64,000 nucleotides of DNA from Lachnospiraceae bacterium UBA4338 (GTDB lineage: Bacteria; Bacillota; Clostridia; Lachnospirales; Lachnospiraceae): positions 145,088 through 209,087 of the forward strand of contig DGTK01000016.1 in the NCBI GenBank assembly GCA_002393735.1. Direction: 5' to 3'. Numbering within the stretch: position 1 is the stretch's first letter; every line of letters starts with the position of its first letter. Made by a program: the position numbers and the translations under genes. Of the stretch, positions 25,250-34,784 are shown one piece after another. The notes under the pieces were generated by a model. It did no database searches and was not told the origin of the DNA. It saw only the letters and a program-made list of their open reading frames with translations.

Positions 25250-27255
25250 TGACTGATAAAATTGGGAATGTTACAATCGATTACACTTATTATTCCGGAC
25301 AGGATTTATATTCTGACGGAGATATAGAAGATGTATTATATGAAGCTGTCAGAGACGAAAAGACTGACTTAAGAAAGGTTTATGAGGAAGGTGCCAGCTG
25401 GCCGCTTCTTTATCACTTAAGTTCATACAGACAGAATATTGTTTCCTGGATTCCGATGACAAAAAAGGACAAGGTACTGGAAGTTGGTTCAGGATGCGGT
25501 GCAATTACAGGGGCGCTGGCTCAGAGTGCAGGTCAGGTGGACTGCATTGAACTTTCCAAGAAAAGAAGTTTAATTAACGCGCATCGTAATCGAAAGTTTA
25601 ATAATGTTTGCATTAATGTTGGTAATTTTAAGGACATTGAAGAGCATATCGATAAGAAGTATGATTTCATTTATTTAATTGGTGTTCTTGAATATTCAAA
25701 GTCATATATAGGCGGGGAAAATCCTTATGTGGATTTTCTTAATATCCTTAAGAAACATCTGGCGCCTAACGGAAGAATTGTTATTGCAATTGAGAATAAG
25801 ATGGGACTTAAATATTTTGCAGGTGCGAAGGAAGATCATGTTTCAAGATTCTTCACATCCATAGAAGGATATAAGGGTATTGAATCTGTTGAGACTATGA
25901 CAAAAGAAGGCCTTAGGAAGATTTGCAGGAAGGCCGGATTTAAGAAAGTTAATTTCTATTATCCTTATCCTGATTATAAGTTTCCTAGTGTGATTTATTC
26001 AGATAAGAGAATGCCTGCAGTGGGAGAGTTGAATGACAATATCAGAAATTTCGACAATGACAGACTGGTATTGTTTAATGAGACAGATGCTTTTAATGAA
26101 ATAATTAAGGACGGGTATTTTGATATATTCAGTAATTCCTATCTCCTTATTCTTGGTGAGGATGTAAATGTAATTTACAGTAAGTATTCAAATGAATCAA
26201 GACAGGATTTATATGCAATACGTACTTCAATTACAGAAGATATAGTTGATAAGAAGATTGTAAAAAAAGTGGTTAAAACCACATTAGGTCCAACCAATGC
26301 ACATATTAATGATATCAATATAGCTTATGAAGGCTTAAAGAGAAGATATTATAATTACGATGTGGAAATCCAGAAATGTAATTTCAATGGTTTCAGTGTG
26401 GATCTGGAATATGCTGAAGGTACAACCTTAGATACTATTTTGGATGAGTGCATCAGAAATAATGATAAAGAAAAATTCCTTAAGCTTTTTGACAGATATA
26501 AAAAACTGGTTGACTACAACAAGGAAGCCAAGGTTTGGGATATTGATTTGATATTTTCAAATATCCTTGTGGATGGAAACAGATGGACTATTATAGATTA
26601 TGAATGGACATATCTTGATATAGACTGTCCTGTAGATATAGTTAACAGGGCTTTATATTATTTCCTTGTAAGAAATGATTCCAGACGTGAAATTCTAAAG
26701 TGGGATCTGGGAGTTGATTACATATTCAGGGAAAAAGAAATTGCCGCTTATGAAACTCAGTTCCAGCAAAGCATAGTTGGAGAGACAAAAACTCTTTCAG
26801 ATATGGTTGATGCTATCGGATACAGGAGATTATATACGGAAGATATTATGGATGCCTGCGCTTTAAGGGCTCCACAGATTCAGATTTATTATGATGATGG
26901 AGCCGGGTATAAGGAGGAGACTTCCTGCTTTGTTCCGGCAACAATTAAAGATGATATAGTTACTTTTAAGATAAAGGTTAATTCAGGAACCAAAAACTTA
27001 AGAATTGACCCGGGCTTTGGTCCATGTTCAGTTGATATTTTAAGTATTACATCAAGAGAGAGAAATCTTACTGAAGATATACATTATACCTTAAGAGGTT
27101 TTAATGGTAAGAGAAGAGGTAAGTCCATGCTCTTTAAGGGCCAGGACCCTCATTTTGGAATTAAGGTTTCCGGATGGAACCTTAAGGATGATGATGTTCT
27201 GGATGTGGCAATTATGTATTATCCGATTAATGAAGGAGCGCTTAAATGGGTATAA
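25246..27255 (+). CDS. methyltransferase-kinase fusion resembling the O-antigen chain terminator WbdD
   Basis: A 669-residue protein. The N-terminal half is a class I SAM methyltransferase with motif I LEVGSGCGAITG starting near residue 78, followed by IGVLEYSKSY and a core to about residue 235. The middle part carries a kinase-like catalytic loop: D434 and N439 in WDIDLIFSN, then the metal-binding D451 in IIDYEW, the same D-x4-N ... D spacing as in WbdD and small-molecule kinases. Residues 540-669 form a beta-rich domain of unknown role. WbdD caps polymannose O-antigen with methyl phosphate to stop elongation and license Wzt-dependent export. Direct adjacency to Wzt with its binding domain supports the same logic here. 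The biochemical role is inferred. Confidence 0.7.
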   Translation: MMTDKIGNVTIDYTYYSGQDLYSDGDIEDVLYEAVRDEKTDLRKVYEEGASWPLLYHLSSYRQNIVSWIPMTKKDKVLEVGSGCGAITGALAQSAGQVDCIELSKKRSLINAHRNRKFNNVCINVGNFKDIEEHIDKKYDFIYLIGVLEYSKSYIGGENPYVDFLNILKKHLAPNGRIVIAIENKMGLKYFAGAKEDHVSRFFTSIEGYKGIESVETMTKEGLRKICRKAGFKKVNFYYPYPDYKFPSVIYSDKRMPAVGELNDNIRNFDNDRLVLFNETDAFNEIIKDGYFDIFSNSYLLILGEDVNVIYSKYSNESRQDLYAIRTSITEDIVDKKIVKKVVKTTLGPTNAHINDINIAYEGLKRRYYNYDVEIQKCNFNGFSVDLEYAEGTTLDTILDECIRNNDKEKFLKLFDRYKKLVDYNKEAKVWDIDLIFSNILVDGNRWTIIDYEWTYLDIDCPVDIVNRALYYFLVRNDSRREILKWDLGVDYIFREKEIAAYETQFQQSIVGETKTLSDMVDAIGYRRLYTEDIMDACALRAPQIQIYYDDGAGYKEETSCFVPATIKDDIVTFKIKVNSGTKNLRIDPGFGPCSVDILSITSRERNLTEDIHYTLRGFNGKRRGKSMLFKGQDPHFGIKVSGWNLKDDDVLDVAIMYYPINEGALKWV

Positions 27256-28700
27256 GGTCCTTTATAAGAGGCATAAAAGAAGAGAAAAGAATTGCCCGGG
27301 AAAAGGCTGAAATTAAGACTAAAGTAATTGAGGAAGAACAGACAAGGCTGAATGTTTTAAAACAGGCAGGTATAGTTGATAATACTCATGTGATTAATAC
27401 TCGGACTGATGATTATGATGTGTTTTTGTCTGAATGTCTGGATGGAGATGTATATATTTTTACATCTGAAGATGGAGAGGCTTCTGTGGATTTAAATCTC
27501 TATGTGGCCAACATATTTGTTAATAGTCCTAAAGCGGATGCACTTATGATAACAGAGGATGTGGATTATTACAGGACCTATTACAAGCCTGCATTTGCCC
27601 CGGAATCCATCCTGGAATACTTTTATCCGGGAAACATATGGGCATTAAGAGGAAAGGCTGTTAAAAAGGCTTCTGAAATTCATAAGGAATATATATCATC
27701 TTTGAATAATAATGATAAATATGTTTTTGTTACCGCAGCGACCATCCTTGACGGAAATGCGGACAGTATACTAAGCGATGATATCAGTCTTTATCATATG
27801 CCCCTTAAGGCAGGTGATAAGAAATGCCCTAAGGTCATCGGTGGAGATGAATATAAAAGAATAATCGCTCCGCTGATTGAGAATACAGACAGATGGATTA
27901 TGGAAGATAAGTTTAATCCCCTTATTTCTGTAATTATTCCCTCAAAGGATAATCCGGATATGCTTAAAGAGTGTATCGAATCCATTAAGAAGGACAGCTA
28001 TAAAGATGTGGAAATAGTGGTTGTCGATAACGGAAGCTCAGAGGAGAATAAAGATATAATCACAAAACTGTCCGAGAGCCTTGGGTTTAAATATATATAT
28101 GAGAAGAAAGATTTTAACTATTCATATATGAACAATAAAGGAATCAGGGCATCAAAGGGAGAGATAATTCTTCTTTTAAATGATGATGTAACCTTAGTTT
28201 CTGATTCCTTGGAAGAGATGGCTTCAATGGCAATGAACTCATATATAGGAGCTGTTGGATGTAAGTTGTTATATCCCGGAACCAATAGAGTACAGCATAT
28301 AGGTGTTGCCAATGAGGCGGGAGGCGCATTCCATAAAGCACTGGGCCTGGGTGAAGATGATGTACCATATGGGGGCGCTGTATATAATCAGAATGTAATT
28401 GCGGTTACGGGAGCCTGCCTTATGGCAAGAAGGTCAGTGCTTGACAGCGTGAATCTTCTGGATGAAGGTCTTCCGGTTGCATATAACGATGTGGATCTTT
28501 GTTTTAAAATATATGAAAAAGGTTATCGAAATATAGTATTAAATGATATATATATGTATCATCATGAATCGGTGTCCAGAGGAACAGATGTAATGGATGA
28601 GGAGAAACTTAAGAGACTAGCCAAGGAAAGAGAATATCTTCAGAATAAGCATCTCACAATAGGCGGCAGTGACCCGTATTACAGGAGAGACAACAGATAA
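27246..28700 (+). CDS. GT2 glycosyltransferase (rhamnosyl/galactofuranosyl-transferase-like)
   Basis: A 484-residue protein with a charged N-terminal helix, an uncharacterised region to about residue 220, and a family 2 GT-A domain from LISVIIPSKDNPDML. The nucleotide/metal region is LLLNDDVTLV, followed by GAVGCKLLYP and YNDVDLCFKIYEKGYRNI, typical of the GT2 group that builds rhamnan or similar backbones. The start has AAGGAG 8 bases upstream and overlaps the preceding gene by 10 bases. It is followed without gap by another GT2 enzyme. Its catalytic domain resembles the second GT2 domain of that neighbour (28701-30659). The sugar donor cannot be told from sequence. Confidence 0.85.
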   Translation: MGIRSFIRGIKEEKRIAREKAEIKTKVIEEEQTRLNVLKQAGIVDNTHVINTRTDDYDVFLSECLDGDVYIFTSEDGEASVDLNLYVANIFVNSPKADALMITEDVDYYRTYYKPAFAPESILEYFYPGNIWALRGKAVKKASEIHKEYISSLNNNDKYVFVTAATILDGNADSILSDDISLYHMPLKAGDKKCPKVIGGDEYKRIIAPLIENTDRWIMEDKFNPLISVIIPSKDNPDMLKECIESIKKDSYKDVEIVVVDNGSSEENKDIITKLSESLGFKYIYEKKDFNYSYMNNKGIRASKGEIILLLNDDVTLVSDSLEEMASMAMNSYIGAVGCKLLYPGTNRVQHIGVANEAGGAFHKALGLGEDDVPYGGAVYNQNVIAVTGACLMARRSVLDSVNLLDEGLPVAYNDVDLCFKIYEKGYRNIVLNDIYMYHHESVSRGTDVMDEEKLKRLAKEREYLQNKHLTIGGSDPYYRRDNR

Positions 28701-30659
28701 ATGAGCGAAAGAGATCTGGAATTCTATAAAAGAGAATATGACAGGGTTCTTACTGAGAATCACAGACTGGAAACCGAACTGGAATTATCGGAATACAGAA
28801 GAACATCTGCTGAGGAGAATCTGGCAAGAATAAAAAACAGTATTGCGTGGAAATTAACCAAGCCTGTAAGAGCTGTGAGAGTTGCTTTTATCAGAATGGC
28901 ATATTATAAGACTCCAAAGAATCTTGCCAAGAAGATTATCTATAAAAAAAGACTTGAAAAAGCCTATGTACTTCTTGGAACAGAATCTTTTCCAAATGAA
29001 GAAGAAGGAGAGAAGCAGAGAAATACAAAGTTTGATAAAATGCCTCTTATTTCCATTCTTGTTCCTTTATATAATACGCCTGAGAAATTCCTTCGGGAGA
29101 TGATTGAATCGGTTTTGGTGCAGACATATGGTAATTTTGAATTATGTCTTGCTGACGGTTCTGATGAAGACCATTCTTTCGTGGGTGACATCTGTAAGGA
29201 TTATGCTTCAAAAGATAAAAGGGTTGTTTATAAAAAACTTGAAAAGAATGAAGGTATAAGTGGTAATACAAACAGATGTGTTGAATTATCGACGGGTGAA
29301 TATATAGGATTATTTGATCATGACGATATTCTTCATCCAAGTGCTCTTTATGAATATGTTAAAGTGATTAATGAGCAGAATGCTGATTATATATACTGTG
29401 ATGAAATTACATTTGAAGGCGATAGCATTAATGATATGATTACCCTTCATTTCAAGCCTGATTATGCCATTGATACTTTAAGGGCTAATAATTATATTTG
29501 CCATTTTAGTGTATTTAAAAGAAGTCTTCTTAAGGAAACAGAACTGTTCCGTAAAGAGTATGATGGAAGTCAGGATCATGATATGATTTTAAGACTAACA
29601 TCTCTTGCCGAGAATGTTGTGCATGTTCCAAAGATTCTTTATTACTGGCGCTCTCATCCGGGTTCAGTTGCATCTGATATCAGTGCAAAATATTACGCAA
29701 TTGATGCGGCTAAGAGAGCAGTACAGAATCATCTGGAAAGTTATGGAATATATAATACCATAATCAGCAGTACCAGGGCTTTCCCAACAATATTCAAGCT
29801 TGATTATGAAATCCTTGAAAAGAAGAAAGTATCTGTTATCATTCCAAACAAGGATAATGTGGAAATGCTTTCAAAGTGCCTAGAAGCACTTAAGAAGCAG
29901 ACATATGAGAATGTTGAAATTATTATTGCTGAGAATAACAGCGTAAAGGATGAAACATTCAAGTATTATGAGCAGTTAAAGAGTGAAGGCATAAAGGTAA
30001 TAAAGTACGACGGGGATTTTAACTTTTCTGCTATAAATAATATGGCAGTCAGGGAAGCAGCCGGAGATTACTTATTACTCCTTAACAACGATGTGGTTAT
30101 AACCACGGATAAATTTATTGAAGAACTGCTTATGTATGCCCAGAGAAAAGACGTGGGAGCAGTTGGATGTAAGTTGTTATTCCCGAATGGAACCATTCAG
30201 CATGGCGGAATAATAATTGGACTTGGAGCAGACAGAATAGCAGGACATATTCATTATGGAATGCAGGGTGATTATATAGGATATATGGGCAGACTGTGTT
30301 ATGCACAGAATATGTCAGCAGTTACTGCGGCAGCCATGATGGTAAGTAAGGATAAATATCTTGAAGTCGGTGGTATGGACGAAGAACTTGCGGTTGCCTA
30401 TAATGATGTGGATTTCTGTCTTAAATTAAGGGAAAAAGGATATCTTAACATCTTTACTCCATTTGCCGAGGCTACACATTATGAAAGTGCATCCAGGGAT
30501 TCGTATGAGAAAGATGCAGCGGGTGAGCGCTTTAAGAATGAGTGCCAGCACTTTAAGGACAGGTGGCAGGAAGTAATAGATAAGGGCGATCCTTACTATA
30601 ATCCAAATTTTAGTTTGAATGTAAGCGACTATTCACTTAAAATAGTAGTTGACAGATAG
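28701..30659 (+). CDS. two-domain GT2 glycosyltransferase
   Basis: A 652-residue enzyme. Residues 1-45 are probably coiled coil, followed by the IAWKLTKPVRAVR signature common in GT2 enzymes of O-antigen and rhamnan loci. The first GT-A domain (about 114-350) has LISILVPLYN and DHDD at 206-209; the second (about 375-640) has VSVIIPNKDN, LLLNNDV, GAVGCKLLFP and YNDVDFCLKLREKGYL. Tandem GT2 domains often add two linkages or polymerise a repeat. It starts at the base after the preceding stop codon. The first domain is most like the protein at 32449-33762, and the second is like 27246-28700, which suggests a shared ancestry of fused and separate forms. Confidence 0.87.
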   Translation: MSERDLEFYKREYDRVLTENHRLETELELSEYRRTSAEENLARIKNSIAWKLTKPVRAVRVAFIRMAYYKTPKNLAKKIIYKKRLEKAYVLLGTESFPNEEEGEKQRNTKFDKMPLISILVPLYNTPEKFLREMIESVLVQTYGNFELCLADGSDEDHSFVGDICKDYASKDKRVVYKKLEKNEGISGNTNRCVELSTGEYIGLFDHDDILHPSALYEYVKVINEQNADYIYCDEITFEGDSINDMITLHFKPDYAIDTLRANNYICHFSVFKRSLLKETELFRKEYDGSQDHDMILRLTSLAENVVHVPKILYYWRSHPGSVASDISAKYYAIDAAKRAVQNHLESYGIYNTIISSTRAFPTIFKLDYEILEKKKVSVIIPNKDNVEMLSKCLEALKKQTYENVEIIIAENNSVKDETFKYYEQLKSEGIKVIKYDGDFNFSAINNMAVREAAGDYLLLLNNDVVITTDKFIEELLMYAQRKDVGAVGCKLLFPNGTIQHGGIIIGLGADRIAGHIHYGMQGDYIGYMGRLCYAQNMSAVTAAAMMVSKDKYLEVGGMDEELAVAYNDVDFCLKLREKGYLNIFTPFAEATHYESASRDSYEKDAAGERFKNECQHFKDRWQEVIDKGDPYYNPNFSLNVSDYSLKIVVDR

Positions 30660-30699
30660 ATATCAAATATTTATACATATATGAAACAGGAGGCTTTTT

Positions 30700-32424
30700 A
30701 TGAACTACATGGACAATTTTAATTTCTGGTTAAATGATGATTATTTCGATGAAGCAACCAAGAATGAACTTCTTGCCATCAGAAATAATGAGAAAGAAAT
30801 CGAAGACAGATTCTATAAGGATCTTGAGTTTGGTACAGGCGGACTTCGTGGTATTATCGGTGCAGGTACAAACCGTATGAACTTCTACACCGTACGTAAA
30901 GCAACCCAGGGTCTTGCTAATTATATACTACAGAATAATGCACAGGCTAAGGGTGTTGCTATTTCATATGACTCAAGACATTTTTCTCCAGAGTTTGCAG
31001 ATGAGGCTGCACTGTGCATGGCAGCAAATGGAATCAAGGCTTATGTATTTGATGCACTTCGTCCTACTCCGGAATTATCATTTGCAGTAAGATATCTTGG
31101 ATGTACTGCAGGTATTATGGTTACAGCAAGCCACAATCCTCCTGAATATAATGGATATAAGGTTTACTGGGAAGATGGTGCACAGGTAACATCTCCAAGA
31201 GATAAGGCTATTATTAACTGTGTAAATAATGTTACTGATTTCCATACTGTTAAGACTATGGATAAAAAGGAAGCTACAGAAAAGGGATTATATAATGTAA
31301 TCGGTGCTGAAATTGATGATGCATTTATGGCAGAACTTAAGAAGCAGATTATTAATCCTGATATTATTAAGGCAAATAGTGATTTAAAGATTGTTTATAC
31401 ACCTTTTAACGGAACAGGTAATATACCTGCAAGAAGAATTCTTAAAGAGATTGGATTTACAAATGTATATGTAGTTAAGGAACAGGAGAATCCGGATCCG
31501 GACTTCACTACCCTTGAATATCCTAACCCTGAAGATCCAAAGGCATTTACCCTTGCACTTAAGCTTGCAAAGGAAGTTAATGCAGATATCGTTCTTGCAA
31601 CAGACCCTGATGCTGACAGACTTGGTATTTATGCTCTTGATACCAAGAGCGGTGAATATGTACCGTTTACGGGTAACATGTCAGGTATGCTCATTGCTGA
31701 ATATATCTTAAATCAGAGAACTGCAAAGGGCTTAATGCCGAAGAACCCTGCACTGGTTAAGACTATTGTTACAACCAATATGGCAGATGAAATTGCAAAG
31801 GCATACAATGTTAAGCTTGTAGAGGTTCTTACCGGATTTAAGTATATCGGTGAGCAGATTAAGTGGTTTATTGAGCAGGGTACATATAATTATGTATTCG
31901 GTCTTGAGGAAAGCTACGGATGCCTTGCAGGAACACATGCAAGAGATAAGGATGCCATTGTTGCAGTTATGTGTCTTTGCGAAGTTGCAGCATATTGCAA
32001 GTCACAGGGCAAGACTGTATGGGATATGATGATTGATATGTATGAGAAATACGGCTACTTCAAAGAAGGTCTTCATACAGTAACTCTTAAGGGTAAGGAA
32101 GGCAGCGAGCAGATTGCAGCCATTATGGAAGACTTAAGACAGAATCCTCCTGCAAACTTCGGTGATCTTAAGGTTACATCATTCAGGGATTACAAGGTTG
32201 GCAATGTTAAGAACATGGCAACAGGTGAGATTACACCTACAGGATTACCTGAATCCAATGTTTTATACTTTGATTTATCAGACAATGCCTGGTGCTGCGC
32301 AAGACCTTCAGGTACAGAGCCTAAGATTAAGTTCTACATGGGCGTTAAGGGCACAAGCTTGGAAGATGCTGATAAGAAACTTAAAGATTTAACAGATGCC
32401 ATTTTAAAGAGAGTTAATGTTTAA
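30700..32424 (+). CDS. phosphoglucomutase/phosphomannomutase (alpha-D-phosphohexomutase)
   Basis: A 574-residue alpha-phosphohexomutase. The phosphoserine loop is TASHNPPEYNGYK near residue 144-156, the Mg loop ATDPDADRLG, the sugar-specificity loop GLEESYG, and the phosphate-binding loop RPSGTEPKIKFY near the C-terminus. The size and FGTGGLRGIIGAGTNRMN start match the PgcA/PGM2-like subgroup that interconverts glucose-6-phosphate and glucose-1-phosphate. AGGAGG lies before the ATG. Inside the glycan unit its obvious role is to supply glucose-1-phosphate to RfbA and to UDP-sugar synthesis. Phosphomannose activity cannot be excluded. Confidence 0.93.
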   Translation: MNYMDNFNFWLNDDYFDEATKNELLAIRNNEKEIEDRFYKDLEFGTGGLRGIIGAGTNRMNFYTVRKATQGLANYILQNNAQAKGVAISYDSRHFSPEFADEAALCMAANGIKAYVFDALRPTPELSFAVRYLGCTAGIMVTASHNPPEYNGYKVYWEDGAQVTSPRDKAIINCVNNVTDFHTVKTMDKKEATEKGLYNVIGAEIDDAFMAELKKQIINPDIIKANSDLKIVYTPFNGTGNIPARRILKEIGFTNVYVVKEQENPDPDFTTLEYPNPEDPKAFTLALKLAKEVNADIVLATDPDADRLGIYALDTKSGEYVPFTGNMSGMLIAEYILNQRTAKGLMPKNPALVKTIVTTNMADEIAKAYNVKLVEVLTGFKYIGEQIKWFIEQGTYNYVFGLEESYGCLAGTHARDKDAIVAVMCLCEVAAYCKSQGKTVWDMMIDMYEKYGYFKEGLHTVTLKGKEGSEQIAAIMEDLRQNPPANFGDLKVTSFRDYKVGNVKNMATGEITPTGLPESNVLYFDLSDNAWCCARPSGTEPKIKFYMGVKGTSLEDADKKLKDLTDAILKRVNV

Positions 32425-32448
32425 TTAATTATAGAATCAGGGGTAAAT

Positions 32449-33762
32449 ATGGGATTCAAGGATAATGTATCCAAGGCAAAAGTATATTTGGGCAGAAACG
32501 GCCTTAAAAAGACCGTTTTTGCCTCTATGGAAAGAATAAATACACACAGCGATTATGTATTTACACCGGTAACAGAGGTGGAGCTGTCTCTCCAGAAGAC
32601 CAATAAGTTCGATTTTGCCCCTTTAATTAGCATACTTGTACCTTGTTTTAATACAAACAAGGTATTTTTTTGCGAAATGATTGATTCGGTTGTGTCTCAA
32701 AGTTACGGGAACTGGGAGTTAATAATAAGTGATGCAAGTGACACGGATGAACTTAAAGGAGAGGTAGATAAATATTCTGATGACAGAATCAGATATTATT
32801 ATTCCAATGAGCCTCTTGGAATCTCTGACAATACCAATGTGGCACTGGATAAAGCGAATGGAGAATATATTTCTCTTTTGGATCATGATGATGTTCTGAC
32901 TCCGGATGCTTTGTATGAAGTGGTAAAAGCCATGAATGAAAATCGTCAGTCAGGCATTTATCCAGCATTAGTTTATACGGATGAAGACAAAGTCAATGAA
33001 ACCCTTGAGACCTTTTACGAACCGAATTTTAAGAAAAAGTTTAATCTGGATTTAATTTTAACAAACAATTATATCTGCCACCTTCTGACTGTTAAAACTT
33101 CCATCGCCAGGGTGGTAAGATTCAGGTCCGAATATGACGGAGCTCAGGATTATGATTTCATATTAAGAAGCATAATCAGAATCTATAATACGAAAGAAAT
33201 TATTCATGTGCCAAAAGTTTTATATCACTGGAGATGTCATGAAACTTCAACTGCAGCCAACCCTGAATCCAAATTATATGCATATGAAGCAGGTAAGAGA
33301 GCGCTTCAGTCTGCTCTTTGGGAGATGGGATATAATGCCAGGGCTGTGGATAGTGACCACGTGGGATTTTATAATGTAATTTATTCGCCGGATATTTTTG
33401 ATGCCCGCTCAGAGGTTGGTGCCATTGTGGTTCCTAAATTTAAGGGCGGAAAACTTAAAAACGGCGCTATGGATAAGTTCGGCAAGACCATGTATGAAGG
33501 TATACTTAAATATTATTCAGGATATCTTCACAGGGCAAAACTTATTCAGAAGGTTTACTGTGGCGACATAGACTGCCTCAGAGTAAGGGATTCTCTTAAA
33601 AAACTTCATGAGGAATACCTTGAGAGGCTTAAAGAGGGAGAAGACAGAACCAGGTTAAGTCTTGAATTTGCTGAGAAGGTTCACAAAAAAGGTTTTATAT
33701 TTGTTTATGATCCGGAAAATGTAACCTGCGACAATAAAGAAGGTGACCATGGCCAGAGTTAA
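32449..33762 (+). CDS. GT2 glycosyltransferase
   Basis: A 437-residue family 2 enzyme with the GT-A domain from about residue 62 (LISILVPCFNTNK), DHDD in SLLDHDDVLTPDAL near 143-146, YEPNF...NNYICHL and GAQDYDFILR. The last 130 residues are a charged region without recognised motif. The catalytic part is closely related to the first GT2 domain of the protein at 28701-30659. It overlaps the following GT2 gene by 14 bases, so the pair looks like a separate-gene version of the fused two-domain enzyme. Donor and acceptor are unknown. Confidence 0.85.
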   Translation: MGFKDNVSKAKVYLGRNGLKKTVFASMERINTHSDYVFTPVTEVELSLQKTNKFDFAPLISILVPCFNTNKVFFCEMIDSVVSQSYGNWELIISDASDTDELKGEVDKYSDDRIRYYYSNEPLGISDNTNVALDKANGEYISLLDHDDVLTPDALYEVVKAMNENRQSGIYPALVYTDEDKVNETLETFYEPNFKKKFNLDLILTNNYICHLLTVKTSIARVVRFRSEYDGAQDYDFILRSIIRIYNTKEIIHVPKVLYHWRCHETSTAANPESKLYAYEAGKRALQSALWEMGYNARAVDSDHVGFYNVIYSPDIFDARSEVGAIVVPKFKGGKLKNGAMDKFGKTMYEGILKYYSGYLHRAKLIQKVYCGDIDCLRVRDSLKKLHEEYLERLKEGEDRTRLSLEFAEKVHKKGFIFVYDPENVTCDNKEGDHGQS

Positions 33763-34708
33763 TATTGTTATTCCAAATTATAAAGGCCGTGATTATTTAA
33801 TTCCATGCCTGGACAGTCTTAAAGAACAGACCTTTAAGGATATGCATGTAATAGTGGTTGATGACGGCTCTCGTGATGATGAACTTGAGAATGCTTTATC
33901 TTCCTATGATATAGAACTTGTATTAAAAGAGAAGAATGAAGGCTTTAGTGCAACTGTTAATGCAGGAATTAAGCTTTCGATGGATTCAGAATATGTAATT
34001 CTTCTTAATAATGATACGGTTGTTGAGAAGGATTATGTGGAAAAAATGGTTGAAGCCATGGATGGCAGGAATGAGATATTTTCAGCTCAGAGTAAAATGG
34101 TTTCCTTATATAATAAGGATAAAATGGATTCAGCCGGAGATTATTACTGTATTTTAGGCTGGGCGTATAATAAAGGAAAAGATAAAAGCGTTAATAATTA
34201 TAATAAAGAAAAGAAGATTTTTTCCGCCTGTGCCGGCTCGGCAATTTACAGGGTTAGTATTCTGAAGGAGACGGGGCTTTTTGATGAGGCTCATTTCGCA
34301 TATCTTGAAGATGTGGATATAGGCTACAGGGCAAGGCTTATGGGATATAAGAATATATATGCCCCGAAGGCTGTATGTTATCATGCCGGCAGCGGTTTCT
34401 CCGGTTCAAGGCATAATGCTTTCAAGGTTAAGCTTTCTTCAAGAAATAATATATATCTTCTTCATAAGAATATGAATCTGTTCTGGAGAATAGTTAATAT
34501 CTGCCCGTTAAGCCTGGGAGTACTGATTAAATACCTCTTCTTTATAAGGAAAGGTCTTGGAAAAGATTATATTACCGGAGTAAAAGAGGGTTTTGCCCTT
34601 TATAATAAGAATAAAGATAAAAAGGTAAAATACGCGCCGGCCGTTTTTGGCAGAAGCATTATTATTAATTTTTGGCTTGTTATCAGCACTTTTGGCCTCC
34701 TTGGGTAA
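33749..34708 (+). CDS. GT2 glycosyltransferase
   Basis: A 319-residue family 2 enzyme: VNIVIPNYKGRDYL at the start, VVDDGSRDDEL, LLNNDTVVE as the nucleotide/metal motif, and FAYLEDVDIGYRARLMGYKNI in the acceptor region. This is the pattern of rhamnosyltransferase-like GT2 enzymes. A hydrophobic stretch at the C-terminus may associate it with the membrane. The ATG at 33749 is preferred over the in-frame GTG two codons earlier because GAAGG lies 5 bases upstream of the ATG. It overlaps the previous gene by 14 bases. A gap of about 75 bases follows before the initiating transferase. Confidence 0.86.
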   Translation: MARVNIVIPNYKGRDYLIPCLDSLKEQTFKDMHVIVVDDGSRDDELENALSSYDIELVLKEKNEGFSATVNAGIKLSMDSEYVILLNNDTVVEKDYVEKMVEAMDGRNEIFSAQSKMVSLYNKDKMDSAGDYYCILGWAYNKGKDKSVNNYNKEKKIFSACAGSAIYRVSILKETGLFDEAHFAYLEDVDIGYRARLMGYKNIYAPKAVCYHAGSGFSGSRHNAFKVKLSSRNNIYLLHKNMNLFWRIVNICPLSLGVLIKYLFFIRKGLGKDYITGVKEGFALYNKNKDKKVKYAPAVFGRSIIINFWLVISTFGLLG

Positions 34709-34784
34709 AAGAGATACGAGTATTGCAAAAAATGTAATAATGTTGTAACATATTATTTTGTAAGCGTTTAGGTGGGTGACGGTT

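Noticed and set aside
34723..34751. Possible promoter TTGCAA-N17-TAACAT in the gap before the initiating transferase gene
   Set aside because: Both boxes match only four of six consensus bases and no extended -10 is present. It is too weak to list as a feature, although the 75-base gap would suit an internal promoter.
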